DNA from: Ensifer sp. LC11
GTDB taxonomy: Bacteria; Pseudomonadota; Alphaproteobacteria; Rhizobiales; Rhizobiaceae
Direction: 5' to 3'
Assembly: GCF_001695835.1 (NCBI RefSeq)
Contig: NZ_MBSO01000013.1
Span: 1 to 64,000 of the forward strand
DNA length: 64,000 bases
The notes beneath the pieces were generated by a model that did no database searches, had not been told where the DNA came from, and saw nothing but the letters and a program-made list of their open reading frames with translations. The position numbers and the translations under genes were made by a program. This document shows, in pieces, positions 27,630 through 36,302 of the stretch; position 1 is the first letter of the stretch, and each line of letters opens with the position of its first letter.

Positions 27630-28653
27630 GCGGAGCCGGCCCGGTTGACGCACGCACGATGAGCTCGGCGCGCCAGAGTTCCTGATCCGGATAATCGCCG
27701 CGCTTCAGGAGGCCGCCGATCAGCCTTGTGGCGATCCGTGCGCCGGCGGCCCTGAGCGACGAGCGTGTGGTCGTCAGCGGAACGCTGAAGTTTTCAGGCT
27801 TCAGCATAGGCAGCACGTCGTCATGGGCGATGAGCGAGATATCGTCGCCGATCTTCAATCCTGCCTGGTTGATAGCCCTGACTGCGCCGAGCGCCAGCAC
27901 CGTACTGGAGCAGAGCACCGCCGTTGGCGGCTGCGCATGCTGCAGGAAGCGCTGCATGCTGCGATAGCCGTGTTCATCGGTCATCAGCGAATGCTCGACC
28001 AGTGCCTCGTCGAGGGCGAGGCCGTGCTCGGCCAGTGCCCGCAGCATCCCCTTCTTGCGACGGATGGAAAAGGCCAGATATTCCGGCCCGTTGATCAGCG
28101 CGATCCGCTGATGGCCGAGCTGAATGAGAAGCCGCGCCGCGTCATAGAAGGCGCTCGTGTTGTCGATGTCGAGGAACGGGTAGTCCCGGCTTTCGCCGAT
28201 CGAACGCCCATGCACGACAAAGGGGATCGACAGCGATTTCAGCATGGCGATGCGCGGATCGTTGGCACGCATATAGGCAAGGAACAGCGCGTCGACATTG
28301 CCACTGGCCGCCAACCGCCGGAACGTTACCTCTTCATCTTCCGGCGCGCTTGGATTGAGCACGAAGTGGAAGTCATGCTTGACCGCTTCTTCCGCAAGGC
28401 CGGCCAGGAATTCGCCGAAGTGCACGTCAGAATCGATGCCGGGCGCAATCGGCATGACCATGCCGATGGAAAAAGCCCGGCCCGTGGCCAGCCGCTGGGC
28501 CGCGCGGTTGGGCCTGTAGCCGGTCTCGCGCACGGCCTGCAGCACGCGTTGGCGGGTCTCGGCATTGACCTCCGGATAGCCGTTCAGCGCCCGGCTGACC
28601 GTTGTCTGCGACAGGCCGAGCAGTTCCGCGAGTTGCTTGAGATTGACCGCCAT
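27622..28653 (-). CDS. aglR: LacI-family repressor AglR of alpha-glucoside genes
   Basis: This 343-residue LacI/GalR regulator has the helix-turn-helix and hinge helix at 1-60 (NLKQLAELLGLSQTTVSRALNGYPEV) and a periplasmic-binding-like sensor domain after it. In S. meliloti AglR controls aglEFGAK in response to alpha-glucosides. The ATG at 28653 follows GGGAGGAA; longer frames to 28764 lack this. A CAAAGCGCTTTG palindrome sits just upstream (28669-28680), with an identical copy before aglE. This suggests autoregulation and control of the divergent operon. Confidence 0.93.
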   Translation of the reverse strand: MAVNLKQLAELLGLSQTTVSRALNGYPEVNAETRQRVLQAVRETGYRPNRAAQRLATGRAFSIGMVMPIAPGIDSDVHFGEFLAGLAEEAVKHDFHFVLNPSAPEDEEVTFRRLAASGNVDALFLAYMRANDPRIAMLKSLSIPFVVHGRSIGESRDYPFLDIDNTSAFYDAARLLIQLGHQRIALINGPEYLAFSIRRKKGMLRALAEHGLALDEALVEHSLMTDEHGYRSMQRFLQHAQPPTAVLCSSTVLALGAVRAINQAGLKIGDDISLIAHDDVLPMLKPENFSVPLTTTRSSLRAAGARIATRLIGGLLKRGDYPDQELWRAELIVRASTGPAPQK

Positions 28654-28668
28654 GGTCAGGATTCCTCC

Positions 28669-28680
28669 CAAAGCGCTTTG
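28669..28680. promoter_or_regulatory. AglR operator, aglR-proximal
   Basis: The perfect 12-bp palindrome CAAAGCGCTTTG has the central CG typical of LacI-family sites. It lies just upstream of the aglR ribosome-binding site and is identical to 28873-28884. Confidence 0.82.
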
Positions 28681-28834
28681 GATATCCGTATGATTTTTGG
28701 TGTTTGGTCCCAGCGCCTCAGGTTTGTGTAGCATCCGTTTTTCGAGCAACAAAGCAGAATTCAACTATTGCGCGGTGCAAAACGTTACCGCAGAGCACAA
28801 AAGCGTCGCATCGAGGACAGGGGCGGGAAAGCTC

Positions 28835-28866
28835 TTGACTCCGCGCGTGTCGCAATGGTTTGTTAG
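28835..28866 (+). promoter_or_regulatory. Possible aglE promoter
   Basis: CTTGACT (TTGACT at 28835-28840) resembles a -35 box. A weak TGTTAG near 28861 could be the -10 at a long spacing. The operator starts 7 bases after it, so repression by blocking initiation is plausible. Confidence 0.35.
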
Positions 28867-28872
28867 CGAACT

Positions 28873-28884
28873 CAAAGCGCTTTG
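28873..28884. promoter_or_regulatory. AglR operator, aglE-proximal
   Basis: A second exact copy of CAAAGCGCTTTG, 60 bases before the aglE start. The two centres are 204 bp apart, so looping between them is possible. Confidence 0.82.
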
Positions 28885-28944
28885 AATTTTTGCGCATTGT
28901 CGACTGCCCGGCGGGATCCGGGTTCATCTTGGGAGGAGAAGGAC

Positions 28945-30303
28945 GTGAAGAGATCATTGCTGTTGGGCGTGGCGGCGTTTGCCCTGTTTGCAGGTGCTGC
29001 CGGTGCCGCGGACCTCAAGTTCAAGCCGGGCGAAGATTCCAAGTTCAACTGGGCGAGCTTCGAGGAGTTCAAGAAGGGTCACGACCTCAAGGGTCAGACG
29101 CTGACGATCTTCGGCCCCTGGCGCGGCGAAGACGAGGCGCTGTTCAAGAGCGTCTACGCCTACTTTACCGAAGCGACGGGCGCCGAGGTCAAATATTCGT
29201 CGTCTGAAAACTACGAGCAGCAGATCGTCATCGATACCCAGGCCGGCGGCCCCTCCGAAATCTCGATCCTTCCGCAGCCGGGCCTGATCGCCGATCTCGC
29301 CTCCAAGGGCTACCTGACGCCGCTCGGCGACGACACCCAGAAGTGGCTGCTCGACAACTACGCCGCCGGTCAGTCCTGGGTCGATCTGTCGACCTACAAG
29401 GGCAAAGATGGCAATGCCGCGCTTTACGCCTTTCCCTACAAGATCGACGTGAAGTCGCTGGTCTGGTACTCGCCGGAAAACTTCGAGGACGCCGGCTACG
29501 AAGTGCCGAAGACCATGGAAGAGCTGAAGGCGCTGACCGAGAAGATCGCCGCTGACGGCGGCAAGCCCTGGTGCATCGGTCTCGGTTCGGGCGGCGCGAC
29601 CGGCTGGCCGGCGACCGACTGGGTGGAAGACATGATGCTGCGCACCCAGCCGGCCGACGTCTACGACAAGTGGGTCAAGAACGAGATCCCGTTCACCGAT
29701 CCGGCCGTCGTTGGCGCGCTCGACGAGTTCGGCTGGTTCGCCAAGAACGACAAGTTCGTCGATGGCGGTGCGGCGGCCGTAGCCTCGACCGACTTCCGCG
29801 ACAGCCCGAAGGGGCTCTTTGCTTCGCCGCCGAAGTGCTATCTGCACCACCAGGCGTCGTTCATCCCGTCCTTCTTCCCGGAGGGTACGGTGATCGGCGA
29901 GGACGCCGACTTCTTCTACATGCCGCCTTACGACAGCAAGAAGGAACTCGGCAATCCGGTGCTCGGCGCCGGTACGCTGGCGATGATCACCAAGGATTCG
30001 CCAGCGGCCCGCGCCTTCGTCGAATTCCTGAAGACGCCGATCGCCCATGAAGTCTGGATGGCGCAGACGAGCTTCCTGACGCCCTACAAGAGCGTCAACG
30101 TCGACACCTACGGCAACCCGCCGCTGAAGAAACAGGGCGAGATTCTGCTGAACGCCACCACCTTCCGCTTCGACGGTTCCGACCTGATGCCGGGCAAGAT
30201 CGGTGCGGGCGCGTTCTGGACCGGCATGGTCGATTTCGTCGGCGGCAAGTCGTCGGCCGAAGTCGCCGACGGCGTCCAGAAGGCCTGGGACGCCATCAAG
30301 TAA
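28945..30303 (+). CDS. aglE: Alpha-glucoside ABC transporter, binding protein AglE
   Basis: AglE is the periplasmic binding protein for sucrose, maltose, trehalose and related alpha-glucosides. The 452-residue product has a signal peptide (about 1-22, ending GAAGA-AD) and a family-1 solute-binding fold (TLTIFGPWRGEDEALFKSV near 55; FPYKIDVKSLVWYSPE). The start is GTG at 28945 behind GGGAGGAGAAGG; the longer frame from 28882 would begin inside the operator. A stable hairpin follows the stop at 30312-30337, and aglF begins 191 bases later. Confidence 0.95.
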   Translation: MKRSLLLGVAAFALFAGAAGAADLKFKPGEDSKFNWASFEEFKKGHDLKGQTLTIFGPWRGEDEALFKSVYAYFTEATGAEVKYSSSENYEQQIVIDTQAGGPSEISILPQPGLIADLASKGYLTPLGDDTQKWLLDNYAAGQSWVDLSTYKGKDGNAALYAFPYKIDVKSLVWYSPENFEDAGYEVPKTMEELKALTEKIAADGGKPWCIGLGSGGATGWPATDWVEDMMLRTQPADVYDKWVKNEIPFTDPAVVGALDEFGWFAKNDKFVDGGAAAVASTDFRDSPKGLFASPPKCYLHHQASFIPSFFPEGTVIGEDADFFYMPPYDSKKELGNPVLGAGTLAMITKDSPAARAFVEFLKTPIAHEVWMAQTSFLTPYKSVNVDTYGNPPLKKQGEILLNATTFRFDGSDLMPGKIGAGAFWTGMVDFVGGKSSAEVADGVQKAWDAIK

Positions 30304-30311
30304 CAACGGAT

Positions 30312-30337
30312 GACGGGCGGCAGAAAAGCCGCCCGTC
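30312..30337 (+). other. Hairpin between aglE and aglF
   Basis: A perfect 10-bp GC stem (GACGGGCGGC with GCCGCCCGTC) with a 6-base loop lies 8 bases after the aglE stop and has no T-run. Such structures protect upstream mRNA from 3' decay and allow more binding protein than permease. Confidence 0.75.
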
Positions 30338-30358
30338 GCCGATCCGGGTTCGCTGCCT

Positions 30359-30405
30359 GAGCAGGGTGAGGAAAGGTGAAACGGTTTTCCGTTCGCTTCC
30401 CGCTC
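30359..30405. repeat. Degenerate half RIME-like repeat between aglE and aglF
   Basis: About 47 bases resemble the first palindrome of the 17651 and 41107 elements (GAGCAGGGTGAGGAAA ... TTCCCGCTC). The second palindrome is missing. Confidence 0.6.
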
Positions 30406-30494
30406 TTAAACTATGAGAAGCGGCGCGCCCCAACGAGAACGGCGACAATCGCCAGCCCTGCACGGGGACGTGCATCCGAGGGGAGGGACATGTC

Positions 30495-31508
30495 ATGTTT
30501 TATCAGCTTGCCGCTGCTGCAGGGTTCATGCTGGCCGGGGTGCTCGGCTGCGCCGCCTATTTCTGGGGAACCAGTCTCATTCTGGACCTGATCTTCCCGT
30601 CGAAGGGAAAATCCGGTGCAGTCGCGTCGAAAAACCTGCGCATCACCAACGCCATCCGCCCATGGCTGTTCCTGGCGCCGGCGCTTTTCGCCCTGACGAC
30701 TTATCTTATCTATCCGGTCATCATGTCGCTCTGGTACAGCTTCCATGACCGCGCCGGACAGAGTTTCGTCGGCGTCAGCAACTATGCCTGGATGGTCAAG
30801 GACGGCGAGTTCCGCCAGTCGATCTACAACAATTTCCTTTGGCTGCTGGTCGTTCCGGCACTCGCGACCTTTTTCGGCCTGGTCATCGCCGCGCTCACCG
30901 ACCGCATCTGGTGGGGCAATATTGCCAAGACGCTGATCTTCATGCCGATGGCGATCTCGTTTGTTGGTGCCGCGGTCATCTGGAAGTTCATCTATGATTT
31001 CCGGCCCGAAGGGGCAGAGCAGATCGGTCTTTTGAACGCCATCGTCGTTGCTTTCGGCGGCGCCCCGCAGGCCTGGATCACGCTGCCCTTCTGGAACAAC
31101 TTCTTCCTGATGGCGATCCTGGTGTGGATCCAGACCGGTTTCGCCATGGTGATCCTGTCGGCGGCCCTTCGTGGCATTCCCGAGGAAACGATCGAGGCGG
31201 CCGTCATCGACGGCGCCAATGGCTGGCAGATCTTTTTCAAGATCATGGTGCCGCAGATCTGGGGCACGATCGCCGTCGTCTGGACGACCATCACCATCCT
31301 CGTTCTGAAGGTCTTCGACATCGTGCTGGCGATGACCAACGGCCAATGGCAGAGCCAGGTGCTTGCAAACCTCATGTTCGACTGGATGTTCCGCGGCGGC
31401 GGTGACTTCGGCCGCGGTGCGGCGATCGCCGTCGTCATCATGATCCTCGTCGTCCCGATCATGATCTGGAACATCCGCAATGCGGCCAAGGAAATGAAGG
31501 GGCACTGA
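30495..31508 (+). CDS. aglF: Alpha-glucoside ABC transporter permease AglF
   Basis: This 337-residue inner-membrane permease has an N-terminal membrane hairpin followed by the six-segment MalF-type core. The ATPase-contact (EAA) loop reads ETIEAAVIDGANGWQIFFKIMVP (about 230-252). It pairs with AglG to form the channel energised by AglK. The start lies 191 bases after aglE, beyond a hairpin and a repeat. The next gene begins one base after its stop. Confidence 0.94.
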   Translation: MFYQLAAAAGFMLAGVLGCAAYFWGTSLILDLIFPSKGKSGAVASKNLRITNAIRPWLFLAPALFALTTYLIYPVIMSLWYSFHDRAGQSFVGVSNYAWMVKDGEFRQSIYNNFLWLLVVPALATFFGLVIAALTDRIWWGNIAKTLIFMPMAISFVGAAVIWKFIYDFRPEGAEQIGLLNAIVVAFGGAPQAWITLPFWNNFFLMAILVWIQTGFAMVILSAALRGIPEETIEAAVIDGANGWQIFFKIMVPQIWGTIAVVWTTITILVLKVFDIVLAMTNGQWQSQVLANLMFDWMFRGGGDFGRGAAIAVVIMILVVPIMIWNIRNAAKEMKGH

Positions 31509-31509
31509 G

Positions 31510-32655
31510 ATGAATCCAGCGACACGCTCACCCCTCATGTGGGTCGTCCACCTTTCCGTCCTGTTGATCGTTGCGCTCTGGACGCTGCCGACCGCCGGCC
31601 TGTTGATCTCGTCGCTGCGCGACAAGGACCAGCTTGCCGTCTCCGGCTGGTGGACGGCACTTTCGACCTCGTCGCAGAACATCGTCGTCCGGGCGCCCGG
31701 CCCCGAGCGCCAGGTCGAACGCGACGGCAAGTTCGTGATCTCAGGCAACCTGCTCGAAGGGCAGCAGGGGCAGATCTCCGCCTTCGGCTTTTCCAGCCGC
31801 GAGCCGACCGCCTTCAAGGCCGGCGAAACCGCCGACCTTAACGACGGCGAAAAGCTGACCGTCCAGGCTGACGGCAATTTCGAGATCGTCTCCGACAAGA
31901 AGATGGAAGGGTCGCGCGGCCAGCGCGTCTTCGTCACGGCGTCGTCACCACCGCGCTTCACCTTCGACAACTATGTCGAGGTGTTGAGTGCCGAAGGCAT
32001 CGGCCGATCCTTCATCAACTCGCTCACGGTCGCCGTCCCGGCGACGATCATCCCGATCATGATCGCCGCCTTCGCGGCCTATGCACTCGCCTGGATGCCA
32101 TTCCCGGGCCGGGCGATCCTCATCGCTGTCGTCGTCGGCCTGCTGGTCGTGCCGCTGCAGATGTCGCTGATCCCGCTTCTGAAGCTCTATAACGGTGTCG
32201 GCACGATCCTCGGCGTGCCGCCCAAGACCTATGTCGGCATCTGGCTGGCGCATACGGGCTTCGGCCTGCCGCTGGCGATCTATCTTCTGCGCAACTACAT
32301 GGCCGGACTGCCGCGTGAAATCATGGAATCCGCCCGCGTCGATGGCGCCAGCGATTTCGATATCTTCGTCAAGATCATCCTGCCGCTCTCCTTCCCGGCG
32401 CTCGCTTCCTTCGCAATCTTCCAGTTCCTGTGGACCTGGAACGACCTGCTGGTGGCGATCGTTTTCTTAGGCGCTGGCCCGGACGAACTGGTTCTGACCG
32501 GCCGGCTCGTCAACTTGCTCGGTTCGCGCGGCGGCAACTGGGAAATCCTGACGGCTTCCGCCTTCATTACCATCATCGTTCCGCTGATCGTCTTCTTCAG
32601 CCTGCAGCGCTATCTCGTGCGCGGTCTGCTGGCGGGGTCGGTCAAGGGCGGCTGA
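31510..32655 (+). CDS. aglG: Alpha-glucoside ABC transporter permease AglG
   Basis: This 381-residue MalG-type permease has a first membrane segment (about 13-36), then a large periplasmic insert of about 100 residues (40-145), then the permease core. The EAA loop reads EIMESARVDGASDFDIFVKIILP (about 270-292). It works with AglF. It starts one base after the aglF stop and ends 22 bases before aglA. Confidence 0.94.
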   Translation: MNPATRSPLMWVVHLSVLLIVALWTLPTAGLLISSLRDKDQLAVSGWWTALSTSSQNIVVRAPGPERQVERDGKFVISGNLLEGQQGQISAFGFSSREPTAFKAGETADLNDGEKLTVQADGNFEIVSDKKMEGSRGQRVFVTASSPPRFTFDNYVEVLSAEGIGRSFINSLTVAVPATIIPIMIAAFAAYALAWMPFPGRAILIAVVVGLLVVPLQMSLIPLLKLYNGVGTILGVPPKTYVGIWLAHTGFGLPLAIYLLRNYMAGLPREIMESARVDGASDFDIFVKIILPLSFPALASFAIFQFLWTWNDLLVAIVFLGAGPDELVLTGRLVNLLGSRGGNWEILTASAFITIIVPLIVFFSLQRYLVRGLLAGSVKGG

Positions 32656-32677
32656 CAACCAAGGACTTTTTACGAAA

Positions 32678-34336
32678 ATGAGCATGACCGAAATCAGCAA
32701 ATCCACGATGCAGCCCGATAAGGATTGGTGGCGTGGCGCGGTGATCTACCAGGTCTATCCGCGCTCCTACCAGGATTCCAATGGTGACGGTATCGGCGAC
32801 CTCAAGGGCATCGTCGCCCGGCTGCCGCATATCGCTGCCCTCGGTGCCGATGCGATCTGGATTTCGCCGTTCTTCACCTCTCCGATGAAGGACTTCGGTT
32901 ACGACGTCTCCAACTACACCGATGTCGACCAGATCTTCGGCAGCCTTGCCGATTTCGACGCCGTGATATCAGAGGCCCACCGCCTTGGTATCCGGGTGAT
33001 GATCGACCTCGTGCTGTCGCATACCTCTGACCAGCATCCCTGGTTCGTCGAAAGCCGCGCGAGCCGGACAAACGCCAAGGCCGACTGGTACGTCTGGGCT
33101 GATTCCAAGCCGGACGGCACCCCACCCAACAACTGGCTGTCGATCTTTGGCGGCTCGGCCTGGGCCTGGGATCCGACCCGCCTGCAATATTACCTGCACA
33201 ACTTCCTGACCTCGCAGCCGGACCTCAACCTGCACAATCCGGACGTTCAGGACGCGCTGCTTAGCGTCGAGCGCTTCTGGCTGGAGCGCGGCGTCGACGG
33301 CTTCCGTCTCGACACCATCAATTTCTACTTCCACGACAAGCAGCTGCGCGACAACCCGGCGCTGGCGCCGGAGCGCCGCAATGCCCAGACCGCGCCCGCG
33401 GTGAACCCCTACAACTATCAGGAGCACCTCTACGACAAGAACCAGCCGGAAAACCTGGCGTTCTTGAAGCGCTTCCGCGCCGTCATGGACGAGTTCCCGG
33501 CAATCGCCGCCGTCGGCGAGGTCGGTGACAGCCAGCGCGGCCTGGAGATCGCCGGGCAATACACCTCCGGCGGCGACAAGATGCAGATGTGCTACGCCTT
33601 CGAGTTCCTGGCGCCCGATCCGTTGACGCCGGCCACCGTCGCCGAAGTTCTCAGGAACTTCCAGAAGGCAGCGCCCGAGGGCTGGGCCTGCTGGGCGTTT
33701 TCCAACCACGATGTCGTGCGCCATGTCAGCCGCTGGGGTGAAGGCGTTGCCGATCGCGACGCGCATGCCAAGCTGCTTGCGAGCTTGCTGATGTCGCTCC
33801 GCGGCTCGGTCTGCATCTACCAGGGCGAGGAACTGGCGCTGAGCGAAGCCGAGCTTGCCTACGAGGATCTGAAGGATCCCTATGGCATCCAGTTCTGGCC
33901 CGACTTCAAGGGCCGCGACGGCTGCCGTACGCCGATGGTCTGGGACGGTGCTGCGGTCAATGGTGGTTTCGGCAGTGCGAAACCCTGGTTGCCGGTGCCG
34001 GCGGACCATCTGAAACGCGCCGTATCGGCGCAGCAAGGCGATGAGGCGTCCGTACTCGAACACTACCGCCGCTTCCTGCATTTCAGGAAGGCGCATCCGG
34101 CCTTCGCCAAGGGCGAGATCGAGTTCCTGAGTACGGATGGGCAGGTGCTCGCCTTCGTGCGCAGCCACGGCAACGAGAAGCTTTTCTGCCTGTTCAACAT
34201 GAGCGGCGAACCGGCGACGGCCACGCTGCCAAACGAACCGGTCGCCGCGCTTGAAGGCCACGGTTTTGCAACCGAAGTGAAAGATAGAACGGTCAACCTG
34301 CCGGCCTGGGGCGCTTATTTCGCGCGGCTGGTGTGA
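32678..34336 (+). CDS. aglA: Alpha-glucosidase AglA, GH13 family
   Basis: AglA hydrolyses imported alpha-glucosides in the cytoplasm; no signal peptide is present. The 552-residue product has the GH13 barrel with YQVYPRSYQDSNGDGIGDL, nucleophile D212 (GFRLDTINF), acid/base E281 (AAVGEVGD) and D345 (FSNHDVVRH), then a C-terminal beta domain. The family also contains sucrose isomerases and trehalose hydrolases, but position inside the agl operon favours alpha-glucosidase. It releases glucose for the Entner-Doudoroff enzymes encoded downstream. Confidence 0.95.
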   Translation: MSMTEISKSTMQPDKDWWRGAVIYQVYPRSYQDSNGDGIGDLKGIVARLPHIAALGADAIWISPFFTSPMKDFGYDVSNYTDVDQIFGSLADFDAVISEAHRLGIRVMIDLVLSHTSDQHPWFVESRASRTNAKADWYVWADSKPDGTPPNNWLSIFGGSAWAWDPTRLQYYLHNFLTSQPDLNLHNPDVQDALLSVERFWLERGVDGFRLDTINFYFHDKQLRDNPALAPERRNAQTAPAVNPYNYQEHLYDKNQPENLAFLKRFRAVMDEFPAIAAVGEVGDSQRGLEIAGQYTSGGDKMQMCYAFEFLAPDPLTPATVAEVLRNFQKAAPEGWACWAFSNHDVVRHVSRWGEGVADRDAHAKLLASLLMSLRGSVCIYQGEELALSEAELAYEDLKDPYGIQFWPDFKGRDGCRTPMVWDGAAVNGGFGSAKPWLPVPADHLKRAVSAQQGDEASVLEHYRRFLHFRKAHPAFAKGEIEFLSTDGQVLAFVRSHGNEKLFCLFNMSGEPATATLPNEPVAALEGHGFATEVKDRTVNLPAWGAYFARLV

Positions 34337-34395
34337 AGGTCGACTGGGTAAGATGAAAGCAAGAACTGACGGGAAGAACCGAAGGGGAGGGTGCA

Positions 34396-35484
34396 ATGAC
34401 GGGTCTGCTGCTTAAAGATATCCGCAAGTCCTATGGCGCGGTCGATGTCATTCACGGCATCAATCTCGACATCAAGCAGGGCGAATTCATCGTCTTCGTC
34501 GGCCCCTCCGGCTGCGGAAAGTCGACACTTTTGCGCATGATCGCGGGTCTCGAAGAGATAACCGGCGGCGACATGTTCATCGACGGCGAGCGGGTCAACA
34601 CGGTGCCGCCGTCGAAGCGCGGCATTGCCATGGTGTTCCAGTCCTACGCGCTCTATCCGCACATGACGGTCTACGACAACATGGCCTTCGGCATGCGGAT
34701 CGCCAAGGAGACGAAGGAGGAGATCGATCGCCGCGTGCGCAACGCCGCCGATATCCTCCAGCTCACCAAGTATCTCGACCGCCTGCCGAAGGCACTGTCA
34801 GGCGGTCAGCGCCAGCGCGTCGCCATCGGCCGCGCGATCTGCCGTGACCCCAAGGTCTTCCTGTTCGACGAACCGCTGTCGAACCTGGATGCGGCGCTGC
34901 GCGTTGCCACCCGCATCGAGATCGCCAAGCTCAACGAGCAGATGGCGGACACGACGATGATCTATGTCACCCACGATCAGGTGGAGGCGATGACGCTCGC
35001 CGACCGCATCGTGGTGCTGTCGCAGGGGCATATCGAGCAGGTGGGCGCGCCACTTGAACTATACGAACGTCCGGCCAATCTCTTCGTCGCGCGCTTCATC
35101 GGCTCGCCGGCGATGAACATCATCCCCTCGACGGTCACCGCCACCGGCGCACAGACGACGGTGAAACTGACCGGCGGCAAGAGCGTGACGCTCGATATCC
35201 CGACGGATGCATCGCAGAGCGGCAAGACGGCGAGCTTCGGCGTTCGGCCGGAGGACCTACAGACCACCACCAGTGACGACTTCCTGTTCGAAGGTACGGT
35301 CGCCATCGTCGAGGCGCTCGGCGAAGTAACCTTGCTCTATATCGAGGGGCTCGTCGACAAGGAGCCGATCATCGCCAAGATTCCTGGCATCCTGCCCGTT
35401 CATCGCGGCGACAGGGTACGCTTCACCGCCGACAAGGCCAAGCTGCACCTCTTTAACGCCGAGGGTCGCAGCTACCGCGTCTAA
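34396..35484 (+). CDS. aglK: Alpha-glucoside ABC transporter ATP-binding protein AglK
   Basis: This 362-residue MalK/MsmX-type ATPase energises the AglEFG importer. It has a Walker A at about 36-44 (GPSGCGKST), the signature LSGGQRQRVAIGRA, Walker B VFLFDEPLSNLD, and a C-terminal regulatory OB-type domain (about 240-362). AAGGGGAGG lies upstream of the start. It ends the agl operon. A 50-bp tandem repeat and a strong terminator follow. Confidence 0.95.
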   Translation: MTGLLLKDIRKSYGAVDVIHGINLDIKQGEFIVFVGPSGCGKSTLLRMIAGLEEITGGDMFIDGERVNTVPPSKRGIAMVFQSYALYPHMTVYDNMAFGMRIAKETKEEIDRRVRNAADILQLTKYLDRLPKALSGGQRQRVAIGRAICRDPKVFLFDEPLSNLDAALRVATRIEIAKLNEQMADTTMIYVTHDQVEAMTLADRIVVLSQGHIEQVGAPLELYERPANLFVARFIGSPAMNIIPSTVTATGAQTTVKLTGGKSVTLDIPTDASQSGKTASFGVRPEDLQTTTSDDFLFEGTVAIVEALGEVTLLYIEGLVDKEPIIAKIPGILPVHRGDRVRFTADKAKLHLFNAEGRSYRV

Positions 35485-35485
35485 A

Positions 35486-35685
35486 GCAATTCCAGGAAAA
35501 GTGCGCAGCGGTTTTCCGTCCGGAATTGCGTAGGCAGCATTCCAGGAAAAGTGCGCAGCGGTTTTCCGTCCGGAATTGCGCAGGCAGCAGTCCAGGAAAA
35601 GTGCGCAGCGGTTTTCCGTCCGGAATTGCGTAGGCAGCATTCCAGGAAAAGTGCGCAGCGGTTTCCGTCCGAAATAGCGTAGCGA
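35486..35685. repeat. 50-bp tandem palindromic repeat, about four copies
   Basis: Three near-identical 50-base units (35491-35540, 35541-35590, 35591-35640) and a diverged fourth (35641 to about 35685) follow the aglK stop directly. Each unit has the nested palindrome TTCC-AGGAAAA ... GGTTTTCC-GTCC-GGAA. The core GGAAAA...TTTTCC also occurs in the RIME-like repeats of this window. There are no unique spacers. Confidence 0.9.
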
Positions 35686-35699
35686 AGCAGCTGTTCTCG

Positions 35700-35728
35700 A
35701 CCCGCCCGTAAAATCGGGCGGGTTTTTT
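35700..35728 (+). terminator. Terminator of agl operon
   Basis: A 9-bp stem (ACCCGCCCG with CGGGCGGGT) with a 6-base loop is followed by a T-run (35723-35728). It lies after the tandem repeat, so the repeat is transcribed into the operon's 3' UTR. Confidence 0.9.
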
Positions 35729-35806
35729 CAATGCAACCTGCAGATCAAACCCTCTGTTAAATCTCTGCCGCTAGTCTGTCTTAAAGGGGATAGGAAAGGC
35801 ATATCG

Positions 35807-36217
35807 ATGAGAGGCGCGGCGCCGGCGATGCAGCAGCACTTCCTGAACAAGGAAGAGTCCTTCATGTACGATCGGGAAACGAATTTTCCGATGGAGGACA
35901 CACGAAACGAAGCCCGCATCGAATATACCGAGAAGGGTGTGACGCAGCTAAGCTCGCGGCGCTGCGAGATCATCAAACTGTCGAAGAGCGGTGCGGTCAT
36001 CAGTATCCTGACGCAATATCAGCTGCCGCAGAATTTCTATCTGGACATCCCGAGCGCACGCATCCAGATGGTTGGCTGCCTGATGAGGCGCGTGCACGCC
36101 AACAACATCATCGAAGCGCGGTTCCTGCGGCTTCTGACCGACCGCGACCTCAACCGCATCTTCGTCTACAGCACCCATCCGAACCACCGCAACCGCACGC
36201 TCGATATCTATCGCTGA
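35807..36217 (+). CDS. PilZ-like domain protein
   Basis: This 136-residue soluble protein resembles a single PilZ domain. A basic stretch RNEARIEY (about 33-40) is followed by IKLSKSGAVISI (about 56-67) and a beta-barrel-like run. PilZ domains bind cyclic di-GMP through R-x-x-x-R and D/N-x-S-x-x-G. Here the second motif is LSKSG without the Asp/Asn, so binding is uncertain. AGGAAAGG precedes the ATG at 35807; starts at 35828 or 35864 are also possible. Confidence 0.65.
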   Translation: MRGAAPAMQQHFLNKEESFMYDRETNFPMEDTRNEARIEYTEKGVTQLSSRRCEIIKLSKSGAVISILTQYQLPQNFYLDIPSARIQMVGCLMRRVHANNIIEARFLRLLTDRDLNRIFVYSTHPNHRNRTLDIYR

Positions 36218-36302
36218 GGCCCGGCAACCAAGGGCGAGGCTTGACCGCCCCGCAGCTGCAATGTTTGGTTGAGGTCCTCTTCAACAGATCCGGACCGGTA
36301 CC

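Noticed and set aside
35486-35685. CRISPR array
   Set aside because: Units are contiguous 50-bp palindromes with no unique spacers and no cas genes.
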